Part shown: positions 12,195 through 22,858 of the stretch, piece by piece
Position numbering within the stretch: position 1 is the first letter of the stretch
How the letters are laid out: each line of letters opens with the position of its first letter
Assembly (NCBI RefSeq): GCF_933775445.1
Contig: NC_065876.1
Coordinates: 15,066,001-15,130,000 of the forward strand
Direction of reading: 5' to 3'
Source: Argentina anserina
Lineage: Eukaryota > Streptophyta > Magnoliopsida > Rosales > Rosaceae
Length of the DNA: 64,000 bases
Position numbers and translations under genes: made by a program
Notes under the pieces: model-generated
The model's input: only the letters and a program-made list of their open reading frames with translations
What the model was told of the DNA's origin: nothing
The model's database searches: none

Positions 12195-13815
12195 TCAATA
12201 CAATTGCTCAACAAGTGCAACAGAAAACTCCATGGTAGTACCAGGTCCACCACTTGTCACAGAATTGCCATCTAGCTGCGACAGCAGTTGCACCAGATGC
12301 TGCTAATTGCTCCATAAATGATGGATAGCAAGTTGCCTGTCGAAGACCAGTTGAGGGCATGACATTAAATTCAACTACTTCAAAGAACCAACTCAAATAG
12401 GGTATACTGAAATATTGGTATTCTTGCACTCATCAATATCTGAAAATTCAGAATATATAAACAGAAATAAGCTACTAGGCACATATGTCAAATTTATCTA
12501 AAACTTTTTCTTTGAAAAAAAATAAACTCAGCATGGTAACCTTCAGGTAGGTATGGATTCCCTTCATAACCTCGCAAGCATTGACAGAAGTAACCAGACT
12601 GATTGATGGGGTTGACACATGTGTTGTTTCCCTTACAAGCATAACGCAATTCTTTTGAACTTTATCACATGTCCCATTCCCTATTTTCCAATTCAAAACC
12701 ATCGGAAGCCCGATTGTGTTGTCTAGTTCTCGAAAACTTTTACTAGAGAATTCAAACTGGCCGTCTTCCACAATGAAAGAGTAGCTACAGGGGTTGAAGT
12801 CCCATATGAAGGCATGACTGGTGTAACTAGCCATCTTCACCGTGTGATTTTGTAGTCCAGATGGGATTGAAGTTTGGCAACACCCTACACCAGAACAAGA
12901 CTCATTAACACTGCCAAGGCTCTCACATAAGGACATGCAGCCATTTATATACCTTTCTTGTTCTCGATAGCATTTGAAGATTGCATAAGTGTCACAGCCA
13001 ACAGCAAAGAACTTGTTTTTGGTGCCAGATATTGTAAAAGGAGGATTGAGGCTCAATACTCGTACCCTGCTGAGATTCTTATCCAAAGAACCTTTGAGAC
13101 TAGAGACTTCAATACATACACAATGAAATGTATAGAAGAGTAGATGAGTGATTGTATGATTTGAACGATTGTACCAAGTTAAATTATAAAAATTGCAATG
13201 ATAAGAAATGAAACTCATAAGATACTATTCAAATTTAACTCTATTAATGTTGGAGATGTCTAGGAAATAAATAAAAACACTTAATCGAGGTTTACAGTAC
13301 TTACTTTCAATCCTTTCAGCACACCCCAAGATCCAAAAGCCACTACAGGTGAAGCACAAATTGCAGCATAGGGTTTTCCATTGGCAGCCTGCTTTTTTTC
13401 AGCGAGGATCTCCAGGACTTCACTGTTCTTAATTTTACATCTTTAAAGAGTATCAAGTTTTTAAGCAAAATCAAACAAAAGCTTCCAAATTTAAACATGT
13501 AATACACAAGTACAAGTAAATGATTCATAAACAAATGATTGAGCTACTCACAGGTAGAGTGATGAGATCAAACGAGGTCTGGCCACAATCAGAAACCAAA
13601 GCATCAGCGATGATCTTAACCTCGTGACAAGCCTCAACCCTCAGCTGCTTCTCCACATAATGACAGTGACGTTAGCTCCATGTAGTTGGCAATCGGAACC
13701 AGAACCTACACATATATTAAATGAATCAGTCTGACTCTCACAGGCACAAATCCACAGAAGAAGAAGAACTGAGAAGTAGTGTTGTTACCTTCTTGGAGGG
13801 AGAAGAGGAAGTCAT
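12195..13815 (-). pseudogene. DJ-1/PARK7-like gene, decayed
   Basis: Four exon-like blocks read on the minus strand. They are 13789-13815 (MTSSSPSKK), 13552-13705 (VLVPIAN, then VEACHEVKIIADALVSD), 13305-13437 (SEVLEILAEKKQAANGKPYA, then SPVVAFGSWGVLKGLK) and 12195-12336 (ATCYPSFMEQLAASGATAV, then DGNSVTSGGPGTTMEFSVAL and a stop). These match the plant DJ-1 fold, which acts in redox and glyoxalase-type chemistry, with the catalytic cysteine in the AAICASP-type turn. Block 2 has lost the segment between VLVPIAN and ANVTV and changes frame within it. The LPGG-type segment is missing at the block 2/3 junction. The last block changes frame after GATAV. Only one DJ-1 domain is present, where many plant members have two. 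The last intron holds a wall-associated-kinase fragment. I infer a pseudogene. Confidence 0.7.
12380..13130 (-). pseudogene. Wall-associated kinase (WAK) extracellular fragment inside a DJ-1 intron
   Basis: The minus strand encodes the galacturonan-binding WAK domain. It has the diagnostic CESLGSVNESCSGVGCCQTS stretch, then a GQFEFSSKSF and [16 protein letters not shown] section. The frame then slips near 12655, and the EGF-like stretch continues in another frame as [20 protein letters not shown] further exon start, DIDECKNTN, lies at about 12430 after a recognisable intron end, followed by a stop. There is no transmembrane or kinase part. The intron between the pieces is kept, so this is a genomic-DNA copy rather than a retrocopy. 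In WAKs this region binds pectin in the cell wall. The piece sits between DJ-1-like exons 3 and 4. Confidence 0.75.
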
Positions 13816-14287
13816 GGCGGCGTCGGTGGTGGTGGTGGTGGTGGAGGAGAGAGAGAGAAAGAGTGGAAGAGTGGTTTAGGGATTAGATGTAGGAGTGTTA
13901 TAAAGCATTTACATAACTCATCTTTGAAGATTGCCAAAACTTGCACAATTGCTCAGCAAATTTCATGCATTATAATTCAATACCAACATTAGCCATTGAA
14001 CTCAAACCAACTAAATAAGATTCAAAACCAATTAAACTAATTAATACATTACAGAGAGAGTCGTACGACTTCATCAACTAATATCATAACCACCCCTCCA
14101 CATTGGCAATAACCTTCAACTAGTTTCCAACAAAACAACAATCATATTTCTATATCCAGTAACCAAAACAAACTAATCGAAATCCTATCATTTTACTCTA
14201 AACCCACATCAGAAAATAACAAACTCAACAAAGCATTTAATATACGGAACACAAAACTAAAATGAAACTCTAAAGCTTTATCTTTTT
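13816..14287. other. Intergenic
   Basis: AT-rich sequence upstream of the DJ-1-like remnant. No gene recognised. A GGT/GGA-rich and GA-rich patch at 13822-13860 belongs to the presumed leader of that remnant. Confidence 0.5.
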
Positions 14288-14680
14288 ATACCTCTCATCA
14301 ACTGTAACATCTCCTGGGTTTTCCTCATCCGGCTCAACCCTTGAATACTTCTTCTTCAAATTCACATCGTTCCTAATCAAATACAATAATAACATTAACA
14401 TTTTAGGAATGCAAAAACCCTATAATTCACGATAGCAATGAAATTGAACAAATTTTGAAACAAATTAGAGCCAATCCAGAGGTGCCCATGGGTAGAAGAA
14501 GAGATAAGGAACAATGCTAGTTGAAGACGGAGGAGGAGGGCCGTTGTCGGGGGTCGAAGGTGGGAGGGAGAGGACGAAGTCTTTAGGGGAGTATTGCCCG
14601 GAGAAAGGGAGGTGGGTTTGGCTTAGTTGATGGTATTTCTGTTTGATATGTGATGGGTCGTAATTAGTTGAAACCACCAA
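14288..14680 (-). other. Two exon-like stretches of unknown function
   Basis: On the minus strand, 14465-14680 is open from an ATG for 71 residues and is rich in Pro and Ser (includes SLPPSTPDNGPPPPSS). Farther on, 14288-14374 is open and reads NDVNLKKKYSRVEPDEENPG, which has the look of a conserved charged segment. I do not recognise either piece. They could be exons of one small gene or debris. No clean donor joins them. Confidence 0.25.
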
Positions 14681-14689
14681 GGGTACCTA

Positions 14690-14903
14690 TTGGTATTTTG
14701 AAATGTTCATTGATTCGCCGCTACAGTACGCGCATTAAGAAGCAGAAGCGGCTTTTAAAAGAAGGGTAGGAGCTACTTCTCATTTCAGCTTGAAAAAGCC
14801 TCGGCTTTTCGAAGTTGGAAGGCAGAAGCCAGTTTACCAAACGTGTTGATGGGCTTCACTTACAATCACCAGAGCTCATAAGCTCTACCAAACATAGCCT
14901 AAG
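14690..14903. repeat. hAT-type MITE remnant
   Basis: The right end reads, on the other strand, AGGCTATGTTTGGTAGAGCT. Motifs such as CGTTTGGTAAACTGGCTTCT recur inside with GAAGCAGAAGC-type repeats. The left end (near GGGTACCTATTGGTA) matches only weakly, and no clear 8-bp duplication was found. Confidence 0.4.
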
Positions 14904-15599
14904 TGGATGCACTATACAGGGGTGCTAATGTCATTCCACACTCTTATCGGTGTGTATTGCTTCTAATAAAGACTAAGGGGCTGTATTTAACTCTGATTTC
15001 AAATGATTCTCATTGATTTATTATAATCAATTGATTCTGAAAATCTATAGATTATTTCAACTCCACATAGATTCAGCCAGATTTCATTGTATTGTATTTA
15101 CCAGATTTGTTTTGATTTGCTTGGATTTCACAAGTGCATGTATGATTTTTATATTATTATTAAATAATAAAATAGAGAACATGAAGAATTAATAAGTTGG
15201 TTTTCTTTTTTAACAAACATTATAAAATAATAATATATGTTTTTTACAAAGTAATAAAAATATACAAACAACCAAATATTACATAGTGAAAATTGCAAAG
15301 ACAATTAGAAAAGTACATTAAAAGGCTGCATACTCATCCATTCTGACCTCATTATCATCATAGTCTTCATGATCCCTCTTATTCGCATTGTCCTCATTAT
15401 TTTCATTCTCATTGCCTTCAATATCATTGTTATCTTCTTGACTTTCATTATCACCATTCCGTGATCTATCTTCCCACATAGCTTCAGCAATATTAAGTCT
15501 CCAAGCATTAGCCTATGCTCTTTGTTGTAGTTGACTTTGAGAAAGTAGTTCAAGATTCTCGTCTTCCATATAAAGTTCTTCATCATCTTCTACTTCAGG
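14904..15599. other. AT-rich flank of the Harbinger-like remnant
   Basis: No gene. A GGGGCTGTATTTAACTCTGA stretch near 14977 could be the left end of the transposase-bearing element that follows, but I could not find its partner. The acidic/Met-rich open stretch at 15305-15586 is low-complexity sequence next to the transposase tail. Confidence 0.4.
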
Positions 15600-16860
15600 A
15601 GGAAATTCATCGGAACGACATTTCTTTACGAAGAAAGTTGTGAAGGTCGGCACAAGCTAACACCAACTCTGCTTGTGTTTGAAATTGGAATGGAGGTGCG
15701 ATTTTGAAAATTGTGAACCGTGATTTAAATATACCGAAAATCCTCTCAACCACATTCCTTAATGATGCATGATGAATATTAAACAACTCACTTGCATTTC
15801 GGGGATGTCGACCTTGACCACCAAAGTCTTTGAGATGATATCGAACACTTCGTAATGGAGCTAAAAATTGACGTCGATTAGCAAACCCACAATCTACAAG
15901 AAAATATTTTCCTGGTAATATACAACATATTTATTAGCATAAGGATAACATATGCTCACAAAATTTTAGAAAAAAATGACAAAAGAAATATCAAACATGA
16001 TTATTTATATAAAAATGAATTACCTTGAAGAACCTCAAGTCCATTTCTCCTTAATAAAGCATCATTTAACAACTTGGAATCATGCGCCGGCCCTTCCTAT
16101 CCGCTTAGCACATATATGAACTCCAAATCAAAGTTGCATGCTGCCAGTACATTTTGAGATTGAATTCCATGGCGGTTACGGTAGCTGCTAACTTCACGAC
16201 CTTTTACCATGGCTGGAATATGGGTGCCATCAATCGCGCCAATACAATCCTTAAACAATAAAATAAAATGGTTAGTAAAACTTTTACATAAATTACAAAA
16301 TAAGAAAAAAAATTAAGCAAACAAAGTATTTCATTTAACATACTTTGGATATTTATGTACCTTAAAGTAAGGCCAAAATCTTGAGCTTCCCCTTATTTTA
16401 GATGGCACTACAAATCCCGGTTTGATCATCATGCGTGGTGCTATAGTGTTCAAGGCCTTCAAAGTTTTGTTGAAGTTTTGACTAGTTGTAAAATGTAAGC
16501 GATCAAACCTTTCTCGAACATTACCGTATCGATCATTGTGATTATTAGAGAGGATGGACTCTTAGTAGATACACGGTATATATGTGTTGAAGAGATGGTG
16601 GCTACGTTCTTAATCATTGTGGCCTCCACATCGATGAACGACTCTTACAAATCCATTCCTTCGAAGGAAGGCCCTTCTGCTAGAGAGACTTAAACATGAG
16701 AAGCCCATGCATGCCCACTTAAGAACAACATAGCTCTTTAAAATCACCCCTACAACATTTGTTTCAACATGCAAATTAGAATTGGTGCTGCTCTCAACAT
16801 AGGCTTGGTACTTGATAGTAGAAAAGACCAAAGCTCATGTCACAGCCATTGACACAACTT
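15600..16860 (-). mobile_element. Dead PIF/Harbinger transposase (DDE_Tnp_4)
   Basis: Read on the minus strand, the sequence shows the Harbinger nuclease order. First comes DCIGAIDGTHIPAMVKGREV (first acidic residue), then CNFDLEFIYVLSG followed by an in-frame stop and AHDSKLLNDALLRRNGLEV (second). An intron-like gap near 15912-16022 follows, then FLVDCGFANRRQFLAP, YHLKDFGGQG and NVVERIFGIFKSRFTIF (third acidic residue), then LVLACADLHNFLRKE. The N-terminal part (16330-16860) has many stops. Such transposases cut and paste DNA with 3-bp TWA target duplications. This copy cannot make a full protein. Ends were not found. Confidence 0.75.
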
Positions 16861-16999
16861 TGCCCCAGAATTTTTACCCACTTATACACTTTACGAATCC
16901 CTTCATCAGTTGCTGAAAATAAAAAAAACCACAGTAACACATTTTGTTGTGCTCGACTCATTAGAAGAAACATAAGGGTTATGGAATAAAACGGTGATT

Positions 17000-17430
17000 G
17001 CTTGTCATTAAACTAAATTTGGGGTGAAGAATATCACATAGGAGAAATTTTTTGTCAGATTAATAGTTGCAACAACTTTATTAGTACGGGTGAAACAAGC
17101 CTTGATTTCAATATAACAATAACACCTTTTTCCGACCATGGATTTCCGACTAATACCTTTTTTGGTCGGTAATAATGGTATTTCCGACAAAATATACATC
17201 TCCGTCAAAAATACAATTTTGGGTCGGATTTTATTTCCGACAAGCTCGCACTTTGTCATAAATGTGGTTGGAAATAAATAAATACGAACAGGTTTCTGTT
17301 TGGTTGGAAAGTTGTCGAAAAAAAGACAGTTAATTTCGATAATATTTTGTTTGGTTGGAAAGTCATAAAAAACATTTCTTAATAACTTCTATTTGGTTGG
17401 ATAGTCGTCGAAAACTGCATAATTATTTCT
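17000..17430. repeat. CACTA-like subterminal repeat remnant
   Basis: Many short repeats of the types TTTCCGAC, TTGGTCGG, GTCGGAAA and TTTGGTTGGAAAGT occur on both strands. Dense repeats of this kind lie near the ends of plant CACTA elements, and similar ones occur in the CACTA element at 28694-29292. No CACTA terminus was found here, so this is probably a fragment. Confidence 0.45.
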
Positions 17431-17851
17431 TATGTGAATTATTTATATGATAGTTTTTTTAAAGGGGTTTGAAACCCAATCTCACTGTAGACTTAGGCCT
17501 TACATCTGCTTTTTATTTATTATATTATTAAAATAATTATAACTTAGAGACATAATACCTAAATCTCATACTAAAAAAACAATAGCTTAGAACAAGAAAA
17601 GGGACTCTCAAGTCATACAAATTAACAACAAGGAGATACAACTCAAATTGACCCAAAAAAAAAGAGAGATACAACTCAAATTGGTCCATCAGGAAGCATT
17701 GAATTATTTGTGTTGTTTTAGATTAGTGATATTGAATCAGTTTAACCGTTCTTATTAAGAAATAAAAAGGAAATAATCTTTTATTCCTGACCACAGACAT
17801 GCGGCAACACCATGTTATAAACTCTGTGAGCTCCGAGCACGTTTCAAGCGG
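17431..17851. other. Intergenic
   Basis: AT-rich sequence with a short local duplication of an AGATACAACTCAAATTG-type segment near 17632-17680. No gene recognised. Confidence 0.5.
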
Positions 17852-18099
17852 TTTTAAGCTAGGGCTCGTCAACGGGTCGGGTCGGGCCTTAGTATATATA
17901 AATAAGTGACGGGCCAGGCCGGGCTAGGTATTTTCACAAATATGAAGATCCAAGCCCGCCCACCTAAAGCGGGCTTTTGCGGGCCGGGTCTTGCGGGGTT
18001 GTATTAGAAAAAAAAATATAATACTCTAATTTAAATGTTTGAAAGAATAAAACAATTATTAGAAACATTGTAAAAAAAGTCACAAATAAATTCTAGTTT

Positions 18100-18133
18100 C
18101 GAAATATTGTCAATCGACACCAGTAGATGTGAG

Positions 18134-18172
<39 letters not shown>

Positions 18173-20090
18173 TGACCCTGTAAAAATTTCATCCATTTTG
18201 AACATGGTTTGACCGTCCGTACCTACGTTCAACCAAAATAGATGCGTTTTGACTTAATAAAACCCCATTAACTGGGACTTTACCAAATGGGTTTCTTCAT
18301 TGCGACCACACACGATCGGTGACAAAAATTAGGTGATTTCAAATATGTAAACAGCTTTCCGCATTCATATCCTGGTAATGGGTTCCCCCTTAGGGCATAT
18401 TAGTGTTGCTTTTGGTTTACCGGAAATTCTGACTGTTAAACGAGATCCGAATTGGATGAAATTTTAAAATAGTCACAAAATATATATACCAATCACATCG
18501 GATGGTGTCGATCGATTTCAAGAAGTTTCATTCATATAGTTGCTTCAAAATGCGATAGTTTTATTGTAAACCTAATATAAAGGTTATGATACATTAGTGG
18601 ACACTTCGGCGATCGACAACTCCAGTTCAAAATATGGTCGATCGACACCAGCAGATGTGATCGTTATATATATTTAGGAAACCTGTAAAAAATTCGTCCA
18701 TTTTGGACATGGTTTGACCGTTGGTATCAACGGCCAACCAAAAAATAGGTGTTTTGACATATTGAAACCCCATTTACCGGGACTTTGCCAAATGAATTTC
18801 TTCAGTGCGACCACACACGATAGGTAACAAAATTTAGGTGATTTCAGATATGCAAATGGCTTTCGTCATTCGCATATTTGTAATAGGTCATCCTTTAGGG
18901 CATACTAGTGATATTTTCGATTTACCGAAAATTTCGATGGTCAAATGAGGTTTGAATTGGATGAAATTTTACAGGGTCACTAAATATATATACCGATCAC
19001 ATCGGCTGGTGTCGATCGATCCTGAGAAGTTTCCTTCATATAGTCGCTTTCGTAATGTGATAGTTTTATTCTAAACCTAATTTAAAAGGTTATGACACAT
19101 TAGTGGATACTTAGGCGATCGCAAACTCCAGTTCGAAATATGGTCGATCGACACTAGTAGATGTGATCGGTATATAAATTTAGTGACCCTGTAAAAATTT
19201 CGTCCGTTTTGGACATGGTTTGACCGTTCGTACCAACGGTAAAAAAAAACGTTTTGACATATTGAAACCACATTCACTGGGACTTTGCTAAATTAGTTTC
19301 CTCAGTGCGACTCTGCACAATAGGTAACAAAAATTAAATGATTTTAGATATGCAAACGGCTTTCGGCGTTCGCATCTTTGTAATGGGTCATACCTTAGGA
19401 CACATTATTGGTGTTTTCGGTTTACCGGAATTTCTGACTGTTAAACGAGGTCCGAATTGGATGAAATTTTTATAGGGTCACTAAATATATATACTGATCA
19501 CATCGGTTGGTGTCGATCGATCCCGAGAAGTTTTCTTCGTATAGTTGCTTCATAATGCGATAGTTTTATTATAAACTTAATATAAAGGTTTGATACATTA
19601 GTGGACACTTTGGTGATCGATAAATCCAGTTAGAAATATGGTCGATCAACACCAGCAGATGTGATCAATATATATATTTAGGGAACCCGTAAAAAATTTC
19701 GTCCGTTTTGGACATTGTTTAACCGTCCGTACCTACGGCAACAAAAAAAAATGTATTTTGACATATTAAAATTCTCATTAACCTGGGTTTTGCCAAATGA
19801 GTTTCCTTGGTGCGATATCACACAATTGTTGACAAAAATTAGGTGATTTCAGATATCCAAACGACTTTCGGTGTTCGCATATTGGTAATAAGTCTTTCTT
19901 TATGACATATCAGTGTTGTTTTCAGTTTACCAGAAATTCCGATGGTTAAACGAGGTCCGAATTTGATAAAATTTTTATAGGGTCACTAAATATATATACT
20001 GATCATATCGGCTATTCTTGATCGATCCCGAGAAGTTTCATTCATATAGTTGTTTCATAATGCGATAGTTTTAATCTAAACCTAATAAAA
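18100..20090. repeat. Four tandem ~500-bp units, each with a ~62-bp inverted repeat
   Basis: The marker ATCGACAC(C/T)AG.AGATGTGA recurs at about 18113, 18641, 19147 and 19645, giving spacings of 528, 506 and 498. Each unit also contains the reverse complement of its own start. These right arms end at about 18517, 19020, 19520 and 20026 and have the core GGTCACTAAATATATATAC then GATCACATCGG.TGGTGTCGATCGA. Arms are therefore about 62-65 bp around a ~250-bp loop, with a ~115-bp linker between hairpins. Copies differ by scattered substitutions. There is no coding potential. A (TA)n run at 18136-18170 lengthens the first unit. Confidence 0.85.
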
Positions 20091-20212
20091 TATGTATGTA
20101 TAATATTTTATTATTTAGCGGACTTTTACAGGCCGGGCCTTACGGGTTTTTGGCCGGCCGGGCCGGGTTTCACACCTTTAATCTAAGCCCGACCCTCTAC
20201 CCACAGAAGCGG

Positions 20213-21801
20213 TGATAGGAGCACTTTGTGCGACGTTCTTAACATGTTTTTACCTCAATTTGTACTTTGCTTAGCCCTTATTGTTGTACTATTGAGTCAT
20301 ATACAATGAAGTAAAAAAAAAAGGGAGGAAAAGTCAAGTAAAAGAGGAAAATAAAGAAAGAATGAGACACCTACAAAGGAGAAAAAGAAGGAATTTATCA
20401 AAGGAGATTGCACCCACTAATGCCAAAAATAAGTGAAAGAAAAAGAGAAAAAAAAGAGAGGAAGAGAATAAAAAAAGATAATGCAAAAGATAAAGAAAGA
20501 GACACCTACAAAGGAGAGAAATAAAGAATTTATCAAATGAGATCGCACCCACCAATGACAAAAATAAATGAAAGAATTTGTGGAGAAAGAAAAGGCAAGA
20601 GAATAAAAATAGATAATACAAAAGAGAAAGAAGGAATTTATTAAATGAGATTGCACTCACCAATGAAAAAAATAAGTGAAAGAAATTGAGGAGAAAAAGT
20701 TCAAGCTATAATATTCAAAGAGCCAAAACTCTTCTATAAATAGCACATCATTCACAAAGAAAAATCATCACTTCTCCTTTGTATTCAAGAGCCAAAACTC
20801 TACCAAAATACTACATCAAACATCCTTCACCAAAACAGCAAGTCATTCTCCCCCATATACAAATTCCATCTCCACCGAAATCACTATTGAAGACACACCT
20901 CCAAGGTTCCTACAACGTGTGATTCTCGCAACTCATCTCCACGGGTTTGTTCGTTTCTGATTTTTTACAATACTTTGTCTATGAAGATTGTAATATGATG
21001 TTTGTGTGAGATTATTGTTTTGTATTAAGAATCAAAATTTTCAGATTGTTTTATTGGATTTTTGGATCTTTGCCAAATTAATGGTTTCCTATAATTAATG
21101 AGTTTGTATTTCTATTTTCGTGTTTAAATCATTTTTCTCATACTTTTATATAATTTTCAGATATGTGCATATGAATTTAGTGCTTGGATGCAGTCCCTAA
21201 GATTATGTTTGAGTGCTAGATTCATCAACCATATTGACACAAATCGAATCATGCCCTAAATAGGTTCGGTTTGTGTTGATTAAAAGTGGTAAAAATTCTG
21301 GAAATTTGCATGTGAAACCATGGTGGGTGACGTCATACATGAAACATGTCTCCAACAAAGATTTGATGCTTAAATGTAATCTTATTTGATTTCTACTCTA
21401 AGTGTTATTTAATTCGATTGCATGCAAATGATTAGGCCATAAGTCAATCTAAATGTTAATTGAAATCTTGTATGATTAGATGATCCCCTAATGCTCTAAT
21501 TGTATTGGTATCTAAAAAGTATGTAATTGGTCAAATTAGAATGCATGATAGGTTTAAACTTGTAATTATGTGGTGTAATGGTAAATTTGGTTTAAGTTTG
21601 TTAAAGAGAAGTTGATCATGTAAATAGTAATTTAGGTTTTATTTTAGTAGTTGATAATTAATCTCAAACCCCCCATTATTTGTTAACACTAAAAGTTTAG
21701 AGTGCTCTTTAATTCCTCGGATAGAACGATCTCTGCTTATTCTATACTAACGATGATGTTTTACAGAGTTTATTATAAACGTTTTAATTAACGCTCTATC
21801 A
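20213..21801. mobile_element. Solo LTR of a retrotransposon, nested in the hAT-like element
   Basis: The segment begins TGATAGGAGCAC and ends GCTCTATCA, so it has TG...CA ends with the 6-bp inverted pair TGATAG/CTATCA. It is flanked by the 5-bp duplication AGCGG (20208-20212 and 21802-21806). There is no primer-binding site, coding region or second copy, so it is a solo LTR of ~1.59 kb. LTRs this long are typical of Gypsy families. A purine-rich imperfect tandem repeat lies at 20330-20690, with ATGAGAT.GCACCCACCAATG-type units about 100-130 bp apart. The A-rich strand makes the opposite strand look open, but that is not a gene. Confidence 0.75.
20735..20743 (+). promoter_or_regulatory. Putative TATA box of the solo LTR
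   Basis: TATAAATAG lies in the middle of the LTR, after the purine-rich repeats and before a pyrimidine-rich leader. This is the expected place for an LTR promoter. Activity is not shown. Confidence 0.45.
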
Positions 21802-21902
21802 AGCGGGCTTTAGCGGGCCGAACCGGATAAAAACCCATCGAGTTTGTGGGTTTCAGCGAGTTTTTTTGATCCGCAGGCTAAATGATGAGACCTAGTTTAA
21901 GC

Positions 21903-22858
21903 AAGCTTTACATAAGTACATAAAGGGAAATTCAACGTTCTCACTCTCTTCAATTTCAAGTCTTTCCAGCCCAACACTCTCATCCTCAGGTCATACTAAT
22001 CACTCTGCTTTGATCACTCAGGTTCTAAACCTATCTGGGTTTCTCTGGAATTATCATTTTGCAATTTATGCCTATTGTTATATTCAGTGTTTTTTTCTAT
22101 ATTGAAGCTTCAATGATAGTAAAAAGTTTAAATGGGTAGTTTTGTCTCAATTGATTTGGGTGAATGTAACACTTGGGTCTTGTTTTGTAATCTTAAACTT
22201 CTGCTTAACAAGCACTGATCTTCCCACTTTTGGCTGTTGCGCTTCAATACAATTAGACACATACCTTGAACATCCTTGTTAGTGTTGCAGAAAGAAACCA
22301 TTTTGATAGATTCTGTAGAAGTTAAAAATTTCAAGTGGTGATGTTTTAAGGCACTTGAAACTGTGAAGTGTGAACAGATTGATGACTATGGAATATGGAT
22401 ACAATTCGGCAAACATGTCTATAACATGGAGGTTTCTCTGTTTTACGTTTTACGTCTATAACAACTGTTATATATGGTTTTGATGAATCTTTTTTGGTTG
22501 GACCCGGCAATTTACGTCTTCTTGAATTGGGAGAGCAGGAACAAGTCTCTCTTCATTCTTTGACTGCTCTGCTCCCCTCAGATGAATGAAGTCGTCTTGG
22601 TATTGGATTATTATATATTTAATCAGCGTTGAGGCTGGCAGATATTTTAGCTTCTCATATGGAGAATCAATGAGCATTGTATTATTCGTAAGAGGGAAAG
22701 TTTCCCATTCGGATTTCAAATCCTGGTTCTGCTACCTGGTTTTATCTATTATGCTTGTTTGTAGCTAGTCGCGTTTTGTAGTCTTTCCCTTCTGCTTGTG
22801 ACTTTGTGAGCCACTATAAACATTGATTTTCAAGTTTTTGTTTCTCCTTGGCAGATAG
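21903..22858 (+). other. Possible 5'UTR and leader intron of an F-box gene remnant
   Basis: A pyrimidine-rich leader-like stretch (about 21930-21990, ending CATCCTCAG before GTCATAC) precedes an AT-rich stretch that ends in a good acceptor (CCTTGGCAG) just before the F-box-like ATG at 22859. This fits a spliced leader but is inference. The open stretches in between are short and unrecognised. Confidence 0.35.

Larger units (their letters stand above)
17860..21894. mobile_element. hAT-like element with GC-rich ends, tandem hairpins and a nested LTR
   Basis: The left end is TAGGGCTCGTCAACGGGTC. The right end read inward is TAGGTCTCATCATTTAG. These match well over the first 12 bases. Flanks TTTTAAGC (17852-17859) and GTTTAAGC (21895-21902) agree at 7 of 8 positions, as expected of an aged hAT target duplication. 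GGGCCGGGC-type subterminal repeats lie at 17870-17998, 20115-20200 and 21803-21880. The interior holds the tandem hairpin array (18100-20090) and a 1.6-kb solo LTR (20213-21801) that splits the right subterminal zone. No transposase is present, so the element is non-autonomous. Confidence 0.65.

Noticed and set aside
15305..15586. Acidic/Met-rich minus-strand frame
   Set aside because: Low-complexity sequence beside a dead Harbinger transposase; no start or family support.
18100..20090. CRISPR-like array
   Set aside because: The repeats are ~500 bp hairpin units in plant nuclear DNA, not short repeats with unique spacers.
20334..20663. Leu/Phe-rich minus-strand open frames
   Set aside because: They are the complement of a purine-rich tandem repeat inside a solo LTR, not a membrane protein.
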